Source: Rubritalea profundi (lineage in GTDB: Bacteria > Verrucomicrobiota > Verrucomicrobiia > Verrucomicrobiales > Akkermansiaceae). Taken from it: a stretch of 64,000 nt of DNA. The notes below the pieces were generated by a model, which ran no database searches, was not told the origin of the DNA, and saw only the letters and a list, made by a program, of their open reading frames with translations. Below, in pieces: positions 53,108 to 61,719 of the stretch (the first letter of the stretch is position 1; each line of letters begins with the position of its first letter). Where the stretch lies: NCBI RefSeq assembly GCF_002954445.1, contig NZ_MQWA01000001.1, forward strand, positions 2,506,248-2,570,247, in the 5' to 3' direction. The position numbers and the translations under genes were made by a program.

Positions 53108-54589
53108 TTACCCCTTCTCTTTAATGAGAACGATTTCGGCATCGTTCTTTTGAGCCGCACCCGGAGTGCTTCTTCCTTGTTGGATGTACTGCTTCATCAA
53201 GGCGTGGAGCTGTTCTACTTTTTCTGGGTTTTCTGTGTACAGATTAGTCGTCTCAGCAGGATCAGCTTCTAGATCGAACAACTGCCACTTTGGATCACCC
53301 TTTTTAGCTTTTCTCGGAGTACTCCAACCACCAGATCCACCACAGAAGCAAAGCTTCCACAGGCCTTGGCGGATAGCAAACATGCCTCCAATAGAGTGCA
53401 TCACGATAGGAGCACGGTCTACTTTGGCTGGATCTTCTAGAGTTGGATAAAATGAAACTGAATCAACTCCTTCTGTAACCTTTTGCTCAGCTCCTACGAT
53501 ATCGGCACAGGTCGCATAAAAGTCTACGAGTGAGGTGATTCTTTGAGTTTTTGAACCAGCCTTCACCACCTTTGGCCAACGGGCGATAGTAGGAACACGG
53601 TGTCCGCCTTCGTAGATGTCAGCCTTGTGACCGCGCAGGTCGCCATTCGGCTTGTGCCCCATTTTCACAAGCTCCCCAATTTTCGCTGCTGGCGAACATC
53701 CGTTGTCTGTTGAGAATATAACCAGCGTGTTTTCTGAGATTTTATTTTCATCTAAAGCCTCTAACACCTGGCCAACTACCCAGTCAGTTTCCATTAGGAA
53801 ATCGCCATACTTGCCGATGCTCGACTTACCTAACCAAGCTTTACTTGGAACAATGGGTGTGTGTGGCGAGGTCAGTGGAAGGTAGAGAAAAAAGGGCTTA
53901 TCCTCTTTTGCTTTCTGATTGATGAAATCAACAGACTTTCCCGCAAATACTTTCAGACACTGGTTGGCTTCGAAGTCCTGCGTGGCGGCGCCTTTTCGGA
54001 AAAAAGCTTTGGTCACTGTGGGAATAGCCACCGCTTTATCATTCTCAATGTAGACGTAGGGGGCCATATCGAGAGAGGCTTGGATTCCATAGAAATAATC
54101 AAATCCATTCGCGGTGGGGGTGACTGCGGGTTTGGAATAATCAACATCCCATCCGTCTTCAGATTTTGGGTTGCTCTCGGGCTTGAATTGCCAGCCAATC
54201 CCCATGTGCCACTTCCCTACCACCCCAGTGTTGTAGCCATTCTCTTTGAGCAATGACGCCACGGTTGACTCTCCTTTTTTGATAAGGGGCTTATCATGTG
54301 GAGTGAAGAAAACCGACTTCTGCAGTCGAGTTCTCCAATTATAGCGACCAGTGATCAAGCCGTAACGCGATGGTGTACAAACCGATGCTGTCGTGTGTGC
54401 GTCAGTGAAGCGCATGCCCTCTTTAGCTAAACGGTCCAACGCAGGAGTTGCTGCTTTTCCAGTGGTATGTGACACATCGCCCACCCCCATGTCATCGGCA
54501 AAGATGAAGATGATGTTAGGTTTGTCTGCTGCTCGTAGAGAAACTAATCCCACCGCACTAGCTATCGTCAATAAAGGTATAAATTTCAT
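53108..54589 (-). CDS. Exported sulfatase (formylglycine type)
   Basis: The ATG at 54589 gives a signal peptide (MKFIPLLTIASAVGLVSL) and 493 residues. The N-terminal metal site is NIIFIFADDMGVGD, and the formylglycine motif is VCTPSRYGLITGRYNW with the Cys that is converted. FSTDNGC is a further ligand region. It hydrolyses sulfate esters, probably of marine polysaccharides. No sulfatase-modifying enzyme is adjacent. The 436-base gap behind its start (54590-55025) shows no gene or clear repeat; it contains a divergent promoter region by position. Confidence 0.93.
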   Translation of the reverse strand: MKFIPLLTIASAVGLVSLRAADKPNIIFIFADDMGVGDVSHTTGKAATPALDRLAKEGMRFTDAHTTASVCTPSRYGLITGRYNWRTRLQKSVFFTPHDKPLIKKGESTVASLLKENGYNTGVVGKWHMGIGWQFKPESNPKSEDGWDVDYSKPAVTPTANGFDYFYGIQASLDMAPYVYIENDKAVAIPTVTKAFFRKGAATQDFEANQCLKVFAGKSVDFINQKAKEDKPFFLYLPLTSPHTPIVPSKAWLGKSSIGKYGDFLMETDWVVGQVLEALDENKISENTLVIFSTDNGCSPAAKIGELVKMGHKPNGDLRGHKADIYEGGHRVPTIARWPKVVKAGSKTQRITSLVDFYATCADIVGAEQKVTEGVDSVSFYPTLEDPAKVDRAPIVMHSIGGMFAIRQGLWKLCFCGGSGGWSTPRKAKKGDPKWQLFDLEADPAETTNLYTENPEKVEQLHALMKQYIQQGRSTPGAAQKNDAEIVLIKEKG

Positions 54590-55025
54590 GAAATATATCA
54601 CAGCCATTCCATAGGCTATTTAATTTTTAGGAAGTAGCTGGCGGCCGCCCCACTGAGGAACGGCCAGGTGATAAATAAACCAGCTAAATTCAAACTGTCT
54701 GTACTCACTCAGCTCAGCAAGCGCATTCCTCTACATCTGGCTAATAAACTTGCTCTCAAGCAGGGGGGAGTGAGGTGGATTATAGCTTTGTGGGATATTT
54801 CTATAAAATAAAAGAAGGGCGACTCGAATTGCATCAGAAGCGAACGACCGGTGCGAGGAGGCATGCAGGTTAGGCCAAAATGTTCAGCTTCGACATTTAA
54901 GAAAAAATCCTCTGGGCTGAGAGGGAGGAATGCGGCTGCATGAAAAATTCTGGGTTGTCGTAAAACGTGAAGCAGGAATGCGAAGTGTTTGCTATAAATT
55001 CTTTATGGGTTAAGTATACTGAGTA
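54590..55025. other. Divergent intergenic region between sulfatase and DUF1080 gene
   Basis: I see no open frame with support, no RNA gene and no repeat. The last 40 bases are AT-rich and contain a TATACT hexamer at 55015, too close to the start to be placed with confidence as a promoter. Both flanking promoters should lie here. Confidence 0.5.
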
Positions 55026-55784
55026 ATGACCATATCCTCACTCAATCACAAAGTAGGCTTCGCCTTTAGTGCTGTTCTATTTGTCGCAGCATCGAGCTCT
55101 ACTGCATTCGCAGAATCAAAGGCTCCAACTGAGCAAAAGGCGACACAGCTCGATGAAGCAATCGCGCTATTTAACGGCAAAGACTTGAGTGGCTGGAAAA
55201 TTGTCGGTGGTAATGGCCAATTTAAAGTAGAGGATGGCTGCATTGTCGGATTTGGTGAGAATGTCAAAGGCAATACGTTTCTACGCACTGAGAAGACATA
55301 CACGGATTTCGAACTCACTTTTGAGTTCAAATTCGACGATTGGACAGGTAATTCTGGTTTGATGTTTCGGGCGAATCAAAAACCATCGGACGATGGCAAT
55401 GGTCGCGTGTTCGGCTACCAATGTGAAGGAGATAACACTGGCCGTAGCTGGACAGCGGGGATCTATGATGAAGCCCGTCGTGGCTGGCTTTTCCCAGTGA
55501 AAAAGGGTGGCGATGAGGAAGCCAAAAAGCGCGAAGCATTCACTAAGCAAGGGCAGAAACTTTTTAAGTGGGATGATTGGAACACCATCGTGGTTCGTTG
55601 TGAGGGAAACCATATTCAGACCTGGCTCAATGGTGAAAAGCGCGTCGACCTCATCGATGAAGACAAGAAGAACGACACACGCGAAGGCTTCTTCGGACTT
55701 CAAGTGCACAGTGGGAAATCCTGTAACGTGCGTTGGAAAAACATCCAGCTAAAGCCGATTCAATCGACCACCAAAGGAAAATAG
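55026..55784 (+). CDS. Exported DUF1080 (3-keto-disaccharide hydrolase-like) protein
   Basis: 252 residues with a signal peptide (FAFSAVLFVAASSSTAFA). The DUF1080 sandwich is clear: EAIALFNGKDLSGWKIVGG, FELTFEFKFDDWTGNSGLMFR, and the closing GFFGLQVHSGKSCNVRWKNIQLKPI. Members hydrolyse 3-keto-glycosides made by sugar 3-dehydrogenases or bind glycans. It is translated 6 bases upstream of the PVC-type dehydrogenase/cytochrome gene, a frequent pairing in Planctomycetes and Verrucomicrobia, so both probably serve one polysaccharide pathway. Confidence 0.92.
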   Translation: MTISSLNHKVGFAFSAVLFVAASSSTAFAESKAPTEQKATQLDEAIALFNGKDLSGWKIVGGNGQFKVEDGCIVGFGENVKGNTFLRTEKTYTDFELTFEFKFDDWTGNSGLMFRANQKPSDDGNGRVFGYQCEGDNTGRSWTAGIYDEARRGWLFPVKKGGDEEAKKREAFTKQGQKLFKWDDWNTIVVRCEGNHIQTWLNGEKRVDLIDEDKKNDTREGFFGLQVHSGKSCNVRWKNIQLKPIQSTTKGK

Positions 55785-55790
55785 ACTTTG

Positions 55791-58061
55791 ATGTTTAGCA
55801 GAATCATTTCCATTCTATTGGCTGGTAGTTCCTTTTGTTATGCCCAGCAAGGGGACAAAAAAGGACAAGTCCAGCACGATCCAATACCGGCATCGAAGAT
55901 TCCACCTTCACCACTACTGAATCAAGCTGATGCGCTCAAGTCATTCCAATTGGCTGATGGATTTGTGATAGAACCGATCATTGAGGATGCAAAAATCAAT
56001 ATGCCCGTCGCTTTGGCCTTTGATGCAGGTAGCCGAGCTTGGGTGGTGGAAATGACTCAATACATGGTGGATCTCGACGGTAACCATGAGGAGTTGGCAA
56101 CGGGAAAAATCAAAGTCTTCGAAGATACTACGGGAGATGGGAAGTTAGATAAATCTACCGTCTTTCTAGATAAGTTAGTCATGCCGCGCGCTGTCGCGGT
56201 AACCACCGATGGAGTACTATTTGCTAGCTCCGGAAAGCTACAATTTATCAAACGTAATGGGCTCAAGCCTATCGGTGAACCTGAGGTGATCGACGCTAGT
56301 TACGCAGTGGGAGGCAATGCTGAACACCAAGCAAACGGCCTACTCCTAGCACGTGATAACTGGTACTACAGCGCGAAGTCTGATAAGCGGTTCCGTAGAA
56401 TCAATGGCAAATGGGTGATGCAGAAAACTGCCTTTCGTGGGCAGTGGGGCATTGCTCAAGATGACTTTGGTAGACTATTTCACAACAACAACAGCACCTT
56501 GCTGGTCGGTGATCAGTACCGGCCAAACCTTTTTAGAAATATACCAAGCTTCACGCCTAAGTACAGAATGTCTAATCGGGCGACATCGAACAAAGTGTTT
56601 CCTATTCGGATGACACCAGGTTTGAACAGAGCCTACCAAAAGGGAACCTTGGATAAAGACGGAAAGTTAGTCAACGCGACAGCGGCTGCAGGTATGGCCA
56701 TTTACAGAGGTGAAAACTTTCCAGAATCTTATTATGGTTCAGGGATCACGACTGAGCCCGGTGCTTTCTTGGTTAAATTGATCGATCTAGACCGTGGTGC
56801 TGATAATAAATTGCAAGGAAAGTTTCGTTACGAGGAGAGTGAGTTTCTCGCATCCACTGACGAATGGTTTCGGCCAGTCAACGTCTATACCGCGCCAGAT
56901 GGCTCGCTATGGATTATCGATATGTATTTTGGCCTACTTCAGCATAAAGCGTACATGACGTCTTATCTCAGGAAGCAGTACGCCAGTCGAAAGCTCGACA
57001 AGTCAATGTCTAACAATGGGAGGTTGTACCGTATTCGATATGCTAAGAATCCACTGAATAAAGCGCCAAAACTTTCTGGTAAATCTGTCGATGAGCTGAT
57101 CCCTTATTTATCACATGAAAACGGCACAGTGCGAGATACCGCTCAGAGGTTACTAGTTGGCCTAGTGCAAGATCCAGCTCAGCAAAAGGCGTTTACCGAG
57201 GCGGCCCTTTCGAAGCTTTCTGGAGAACATGCCAAACTCCACGCCCTTTGGGTGTATGAGTCCACTGGATCAATCTCAGTAAGCTTTCTTAAGCATTGCC
57301 TTGAGGCCGATGATTTTGAGCTGAATGCCGCGGCGCTTGAGCTAGCTCATCTCGCTGACAGCCCAATCGATAAAGAAATTTTAGCCTTCCAGCCCAAATC
57401 ACAATCTGCTCTTTCAGTAGTCTATGCTCTAGGCCGACTTGGATCTGAGCAAGGCTACGTCAGAGCTCAAGAACTGATCGCTCAATTCTCGAAACAAGTC
57501 GGTTTGTTAGCCGCAGCCTATGTCAGTGGGCTCGGCAGCAAGCTCCAGCTATCGAAAGATTGGAGTGAACCAAAGGATAAGAACCTGACGAAGCTATTAG
57601 AGCTCGCTAGAGGATCTCTAGACAAATCAAACGTGGCAAAGGCACCGAAAGTGCCGAAGTCTGCCCAAGCAAGATACGATCACGGAAAGAAGCTCTACCT
57701 AGGAAGTGCTACATGCATGGCCTGCCACGGCATGGAGGGCCAAGGGCAAGCTGACTTGTTCCCACCCCTTGCTCCATCAGATTGGGTCAATGGTGACCCT
57801 AGCAGGCTAGCGAAAGTCATTCTGCACGGTCTCGAAGGCCCAATCAAAGTAAATGGAGTTCCCTTCAAAGCTGCGCAAGCTATGCCGAAGTTTGTCCAGC
57901 GCTCTGACCTGACGGATGAAGACTTAGCGTGTGTTATGACCTACCTTCGTTATATGAAAGGCAACAAAGGCGGCGTCGTGAAAGCAGAGCTAGTCAAAAA
58001 AGTGAGAGCTGAGACAAAAGGCCGTACCAAGAATTATACGCAAGCCGAGTTGATGAAATAA
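55791..58061 (+). CDS. PVC-type membrane-bound dehydrogenase with C-terminal cytochrome c
   Basis: The ATG at 55791 gives 756 residues and a signal peptide (IISILLAGSSFCYAQQ). Residues ~40-390 form a beta-propeller-like dehydrogenase domain (EMTQYMVDLDG, DGSLWIIDMYFGLLQHK), followed by a HEAT-like helical region and a C-terminal cytochrome c domain with ATCMACHG and a candidate distal Met in QAMPKF. Such proteins are hallmarks of the PVC group and are thought to oxidise sugars or alcohols in the periplasm and pass electrons through the c-heme. It is an operon partner of the DUF1080 gene. Confidence 0.9.
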   Translation: MFSRIISILLAGSSFCYAQQGDKKGQVQHDPIPASKIPPSPLLNQADALKSFQLADGFVIEPIIEDAKINMPVALAFDAGSRAWVVEMTQYMVDLDGNHEELATGKIKVFEDTTGDGKLDKSTVFLDKLVMPRAVAVTTDGVLFASSGKLQFIKRNGLKPIGEPEVIDASYAVGGNAEHQANGLLLARDNWYYSAKSDKRFRRINGKWVMQKTAFRGQWGIAQDDFGRLFHNNNSTLLVGDQYRPNLFRNIPSFTPKYRMSNRATSNKVFPIRMTPGLNRAYQKGTLDKDGKLVNATAAAGMAIYRGENFPESYYGSGITTEPGAFLVKLIDLDRGADNKLQGKFRYEESEFLASTDEWFRPVNVYTAPDGSLWIIDMYFGLLQHKAYMTSYLRKQYASRKLDKSMSNNGRLYRIRYAKNPLNKAPKLSGKSVDELIPYLSHENGTVRDTAQRLLVGLVQDPAQQKAFTEAALSKLSGEHAKLHALWVYESTGSISVSFLKHCLEADDFELNAAALELAHLADSPIDKEILAFQPKSQSALSVVYALGRLGSEQGYVRAQELIAQFSKQVGLLAAAYVSGLGSKLQLSKDWSEPKDKNLTKLLELARGSLDKSNVAKAPKVPKSAQARYDHGKKLYLGSATCMACHGMEGQGQADLFPPLAPSDWVNGDPSRLAKVILHGLEGPIKVNGVPFKAAQAMPKFVQRSDLTDEDLACVMTYLRYMKGNKGGVVKAELVKKVRAETKGRTKNYTQAELMK

Positions 58062-58093
58062 TTGCCCAGCTTCCGAGTGAGCAACTTAGCTAA

Positions 58094-58301
58094 TACCATC
58101 TTCACAGTTATACTGGATCAATAGAGTTGTTCTAATTCTTTGTAATTGCAGCGGAGCTGATTTTGAGAGCGCGAAACAATCTAGCTATATTAGCTTCGTT
58201 AGTAGTCAGTTGCATAGCTCGCTATGCGTCCTCCTCCTCCTGCCTCGATACTCTCACCATCTTGTTTCGCTATTGATCCACTCTAACTATTCAAATGGTA
58301 T
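58094..58301. repeat. Nested imperfect inverted-repeat element, about 208 bp
   Basis: Outer pair ATACCAT and ATGGTAT; next pair GGATCAATAG (58115-58124) and CTATTGATCC (58270-58279); inner pair GCGAAACAA (58171-58179) and TTGTTTCGC (58262-58270); centre GCATAGC/GCTATGC. It occupies most of the 398-base gap 58062-58459, which encodes no protein. Its nested plan and the centre with CTCGCTATGCG resemble the element at 17217, suggesting a MITE-like family. Confidence 0.6.
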
Positions 58302-58393
58302 AAGCTGGACCACAGAAAAAATCAAAGGCGAGTACGCTCTGATGGGTAGCTGAATGACTGGCTATACCTTTTACCATGTCCAGCGGGGTATAG

Positions 58394-58433
58394 AAAAGCC
58401 CACAATGCCGGGAGATGGCAATGTGGGCTTTAC
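58394..58433 (-). terminator. Terminator of the Ala-rich lipoprotein gene
   Basis: AAAGCCCACAATGCC and GGCATTGTGGGCTTT-type arms pair with one mismatch over a short loop; read on the minus strand a T-run follows. It lies 27 bases past the stop of the lipoprotein gene at 58460-58846. Confidence 0.8.
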
Positions 58434-58459
58434 TTTAAAGAGTTCTCTGAGAGAGAGAG

Positions 58460-58846
58460 TTACTTAACTGGAATGGGTGAACCAGCTGCCTTTTTCACAG
58501 CGTCATCAACGGACTTTTTTGCAGATTCTGTAGTTGAATCTACTGTGTCTTTAGTTGCTTTAGTTACGCTATTGACTGCATCAGTAGCGGCAGACTTAGC
58601 TATATTTGCAGTTGCAGCAGTTGCAGCAGTTGCAGCAGTTGCAGCAGGTGCAGCAGGTGCAGCAGGTGCAGCAGGTGCAGCAGGTGCAGCAGTGTCAGTA
58701 ACGATGACTTCAGTTTTAGTATTAACTGATTTTTCAGCAGCTACTGTTGTCTTTTCAGCAGTATCGGAAACAGTTTTCTTAGCTTCTTCGCAAGAAACCA
58801 TTACAGCAGCAGATGCAGCACAGAGGAGGATAGATTTGAGTTTCAT
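58460..58846 (-). CDS. Ala-rich lipoprotein with tandem tripeptide repeats
   Basis: 128 residues. A lipoprotein signal (LLCAASAAVMVSC) ends at the lipidated Cys followed by EEAKK. The mature protein is Ala/Thr/Lys-rich; its centre is PAA and TAA tripeptides made by nine copies of a 9-base repeat, and its ends look like amphipathic helices with spaced Ala, Val and Lys. It resembles small stress-type envelope lipoproteins. The function is unknown. It lies downstream of hemH with a 121-base gap and its own terminator. Confidence 0.75.
   Translation of the reverse strand: MKLKSILLCAASAAVMVSCEEAKKTVSDTAEKTTVAAEKSVNTKTEVIVTDTAAPAAPAAPAAPAAPAATAATAATAATANIAKSAATDAVNSVTKATKDTVDSTTESAKKSVDDAVKKAAGSPIPVK
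58608..58688. repeat. Nine-copy 9-bp tandem repeat inside the lipoprotein gene
   Basis: Four copies of GCAGTTGCA are followed by five of GCAGGTGCA on the plus strand, coding TAA and PAA tripeptides on the minus strand. Being in multiples of three bases, copy changes alter length but not frame. Confidence 0.85.
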
Positions 58847-58967
58847 AGTTGTGTGTAGTTTTGAGGTGGCTCACTTGATTGTGGTTGCCACACTCGCTAG
58901 AGGTACAGCCATAACCCCACAAACCGAGAAAGAGAAGGTATTTCTGATTATCTGCAAAATTTGAGGA

Positions 58968-59987
58968 TCAAGTCTCCCAGCGCTCGATCTTATCGTTGAG
59001 CCACTTGATCCACGCAGGGTGGGTGTTGAGGCATGGGATAAGCTCGTATTCTTCACCACCAAGGCTAAGAAATTGCTCTTTGCCTTCCATCGCAATTTCT
59101 TCGAGAGTTTCTAGGCAATCTGTGATGAATGCAGGACAGATGACTTTAAGCTTTTTGACCCCTTCTTTAGCGAGGCGCTCGATTTCAAAATCAGTGTAGG
59201 GTTTGAGCCATGGATCTTTGAGTAGACGAGATTGGAACGAGATCGTGACATCGTCATGGTGCAGGCCGCCCTTAGCCATCAGCGCGTAGGCAGCAGCATA
59301 GCATTGGTGGCTATAGCAAGTAGCATGCGCTGGGTGCGGAGTGTTGCAGCAGTCCTTTGTCTTGAGGCAATGGTCGTGAGACGGGTCAGTTTTCTGGACG
59401 TGGCGCTGGGGGATGCCGTGGAAGGACATCATCAGATGCGCTCCAGATCCTTCATAGCTAGGTCGGATGGATTCCCAGAGAGCGTCGATGTACTGAGGGT
59501 CTTTGTAAAATGGCTGAACGAGGACAGTGTTGATCTCTGCCATTCCTTGCGCACGCAGCTGTTCCATTAGTTCGACCACTGCGGATTCGTAGCTGGACAT
59601 AGCATACTGTGGGTACAGTGGGATGATCATGAGGTCGTCAATGTCATCTTTTTTCATTTCGGCGACGATCGACTCGGTCGATGGATTACCGTAGCGCATG
59701 CCAAGGTAGATGGGTGTGTCCGTGTTCTCCTGTACCAGTTTTTGCTGTGCGACACTGGTGACGACGAGAGGTGATCCTTCATCGGTCCAGACCTTGTCGT
59801 AGGCCTCGCCAGCTTGCTTCGGGCGTCTTGGCAAGATGATAAGCTTAAGCAAGAGTTTACGAAAAATCGGATTCAGATCGAGTACGCGATCGTCTGAGAG
59901 AAATTGGTCTAGGTAGGTTCGAACATCCTCGAAGCTAGTCGAGTCTGGGGAACCTAAATTGAGAAGAATGACGCCTTTTTTTGCCAT
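58968..59987 (-). CDS. hemH: Ferrochelatase
   Basis: 339 residues. It inserts Fe2+ into protoporphyrin. The N-terminal GVILLNLGSPDS, catalytic His in MSFHGIPQRH and Glu in ITDCLETLEEI are present. A Cys-rich stretch follows the catalytic His: HCLKTKDCCNTP and ATCYSHQC. Other bacterial ferrochelatases bind a [2Fe-2S] cluster through such internal Cys, so a cluster is plausible here. It works with hemY and hemN just upstream on the same strand, supplying heme for the many cytochromes in this window. Confidence 0.94.
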   Translation of the reverse strand: MAKKGVILLNLGSPDSTSFEDVRTYLDQFLSDDRVLDLNPIFRKLLLKLIILPRRPKQAGEAYDKVWTDEGSPLVVTSVAQQKLVQENTDTPIYLGMRYGNPSTESIVAEMKKDDIDDLMIIPLYPQYAMSSYESAVVELMEQLRAQGMAEINTVLVQPFYKDPQYIDALWESIRPSYEGSGAHLMMSFHGIPQRHVQKTDPSHDHCLKTKDCCNTPHPAHATCYSHQCYAAAYALMAKGGLHHDDVTISFQSRLLKDPWLKPYTDFEIERLAKEGVKKLKVICPAFITDCLETLEEIAMEGKEQFLSLGGEEYELIPCLNTHPAWIKWLNDKIERWET

Positions 59988-60075
59988 AATATGTGAGTGA
60001 TTTTAAGAGTGTTGAACGCCTTTTAGTTTTGTTAGCTGCTATGTTCTACGGTTGAATTTACTAATTCGCAAATTG

Positions 60076-61479
60076 TTAGGAAGAAATTTTCTCGGTGAGT
60101 TTGATCCCGCTGATAATGCAGTCGCCAACGGAGATGCCTCCGCGGTAGTTTCCAGAAAAATGGATACCTGAGAACTTGCGTTCGCATTGTTTGAGTTGCT
60201 CAAGGATCGAGCTGTATCCGATGTTGATCTGAGGGATCGCTTTCTCCCAGCGGACTAGGCTGCTGAAAACGGGACTGCCTTGGATGCCAAGGAGGCGGCG
60301 AAGTTCATCCATGGCTGAGGCTTTCATCGCACTCTCACTCATTTTTCCATGTTCTGGAGTGCGTGAGCCTCCGAGCATGATGTTGATGGTGACACAGTCG
60401 TCTGGAGCTCTACCAGGGAAGAGCGTGGAGGTGAAGAGCGCTCCGAGGATCTTTGATTTCTCGTTGAGAGCATTGAGCATGCCGAAGCCGTCTAGCGGGT
60501 GCTTAACCTGGCTACGTTTGAAGCCTAACATCATGGAGGCTACTGGTGGGTAGTCGAGATGGGGGACGCGCGAGATGGCATCTAGGACTTTCTCCTCAAG
60601 CGGTAGCTCTTCTAACTTGTGGGCTGGCACGGTGATGATGACATCGCTGAAGCTACCTTGGCCGATAGTTCCATTTTTACCCTTCCAGTCGATGTGCCAG
60701 CGCTTGGTTTTCTTGTTGTAAGAAATGCCACCGAGCTTGGTGTCGAGGAAGAGAGTGCCTTCTTCGAGAAGAGCGGCAATCCCCTTGGGCAGAGATTCCA
60801 TGCCATTCTTGAAGGAAATGATTTCGCGCTTTGCTAGTCGATTGGTGTCGCCCTTGCCTGTTTTTATTTCACGAGCTGTCTTGAGCATCCCTTTGAAAAG
60901 TGATCCATGCTCTTGCTCTAGAGCAAATAGACGAGGGAAGGCGTAATTGGTAGAAAGCCTGTTAGGGTCGCCGGCATAGATGCCATTGACGAAGGGGCCA
61001 GCGGCTTTTTCTAGCATTTCTGGTCCCAGCCGGCGCCGGACAAAGTCCGCAAAAGATTCGCCGCCAGCTTCGGCGGGGCGCTTGGCGATGAAGGGCTCCT
61101 TGGCAAGGCGGAGCTTAGCCTTGAAAGAAAAGAGTGAGCAGGTGAGGAAGCTCGCGGGGGAACTGGGCAAGGTGTTGAGTTTTCCCTGGTGTATGACAAA
61201 GCGTTTGTTGGCAGCCTTATTGGCGACGAGGACTTCAGAGCTTAAGTTTGTTTTCTGAATGAGGTTTTCAACCCTTCTGTCATTCACCATCAGTGAATTT
61301 GGTCCATGCTCATAAAGAAAGCCATCCTTAGTAGAGCTCTGAATTACACCACCAATTCTGGAGGAATTCTCGAAGACGACGACGCTGTGCCCAGCTTGCT
61401 GTAAATGATATGCGGCACTGAGCCCGGTGATTCCGGCTCCAATGATAGCAACATGCTTACGTTCTGTGTTTTGTTCCAT
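60076..61479 (-). CDS. hemY: FAD-dependent protoporphyrinogen (or coproporphyrinogen III) oxidase
   Basis: The ATG at 61479 gives 467 residues beginning just before the FAD motif VAIIGAGITGLSAAYHLQQAGHSVVVFE; the upstream extension lacks support. C-terminal GIHFSGNYRGGISVGDCIISG is typical of the family. With a hemH of ferrochelatase type and an oxygen-independent HemN in the same cluster, the protoporphyrin route is likely, but the coproporphyrin route cannot be excluded from sequence. It lies between hemN and hemH. Confidence 0.92.
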   Translation of the reverse strand: MEQNTERKHVAIIGAGITGLSAAYHLQQAGHSVVVFENSSRIGGVIQSSTKDGFLYEHGPNSLMVNDRRVENLIQKTNLSSEVLVANKAANKRFVIHQGKLNTLPSSPASFLTCSLFSFKAKLRLAKEPFIAKRPAEAGGESFADFVRRRLGPEMLEKAAGPFVNGIYAGDPNRLSTNYAFPRLFALEQEHGSLFKGMLKTAREIKTGKGDTNRLAKREIISFKNGMESLPKGIAALLEEGTLFLDTKLGGISYNKKTKRWHIDWKGKNGTIGQGSFSDVIITVPAHKLEELPLEEKVLDAISRVPHLDYPPVASMMLGFKRSQVKHPLDGFGMLNALNEKSKILGALFTSTLFPGRAPDDCVTINIMLGGSRTPEHGKMSESAMKASAMDELRRLLGIQGSPVFSSLVRWEKAIPQINIGYSSILEQLKQCERKFSGIHFSGNYRGGISVGDCIISGIKLTEKISS

Positions 61480-61719
61480 TATGGGGAAATTCGCTGCATA
61501 TTGCATGCGTGATAGAGAGTACATATTCAAGTACGATCATTTACGCAACCTAAACTTCTCTACCTCTCTACCTTCAATTCTTAATAATCTTGCTCGTTAG
61601 TTGAGATCTACGGCCCATGCCAGCCTGCTTTATTAATTGATCCTACGAAACTGTGAATTTTATAAGCCTCTCTCAGAGGGGTGAAAAGCTCGGAAAGGTG
61701 AATTTACTACTAGTTTACC

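Noticed and set aside
58608-58688. CRISPR-like array
   Set aside because: The repeats are contiguous 9-base coding units without spacers. No CRISPR array or cas gene was seen anywhere in the window.
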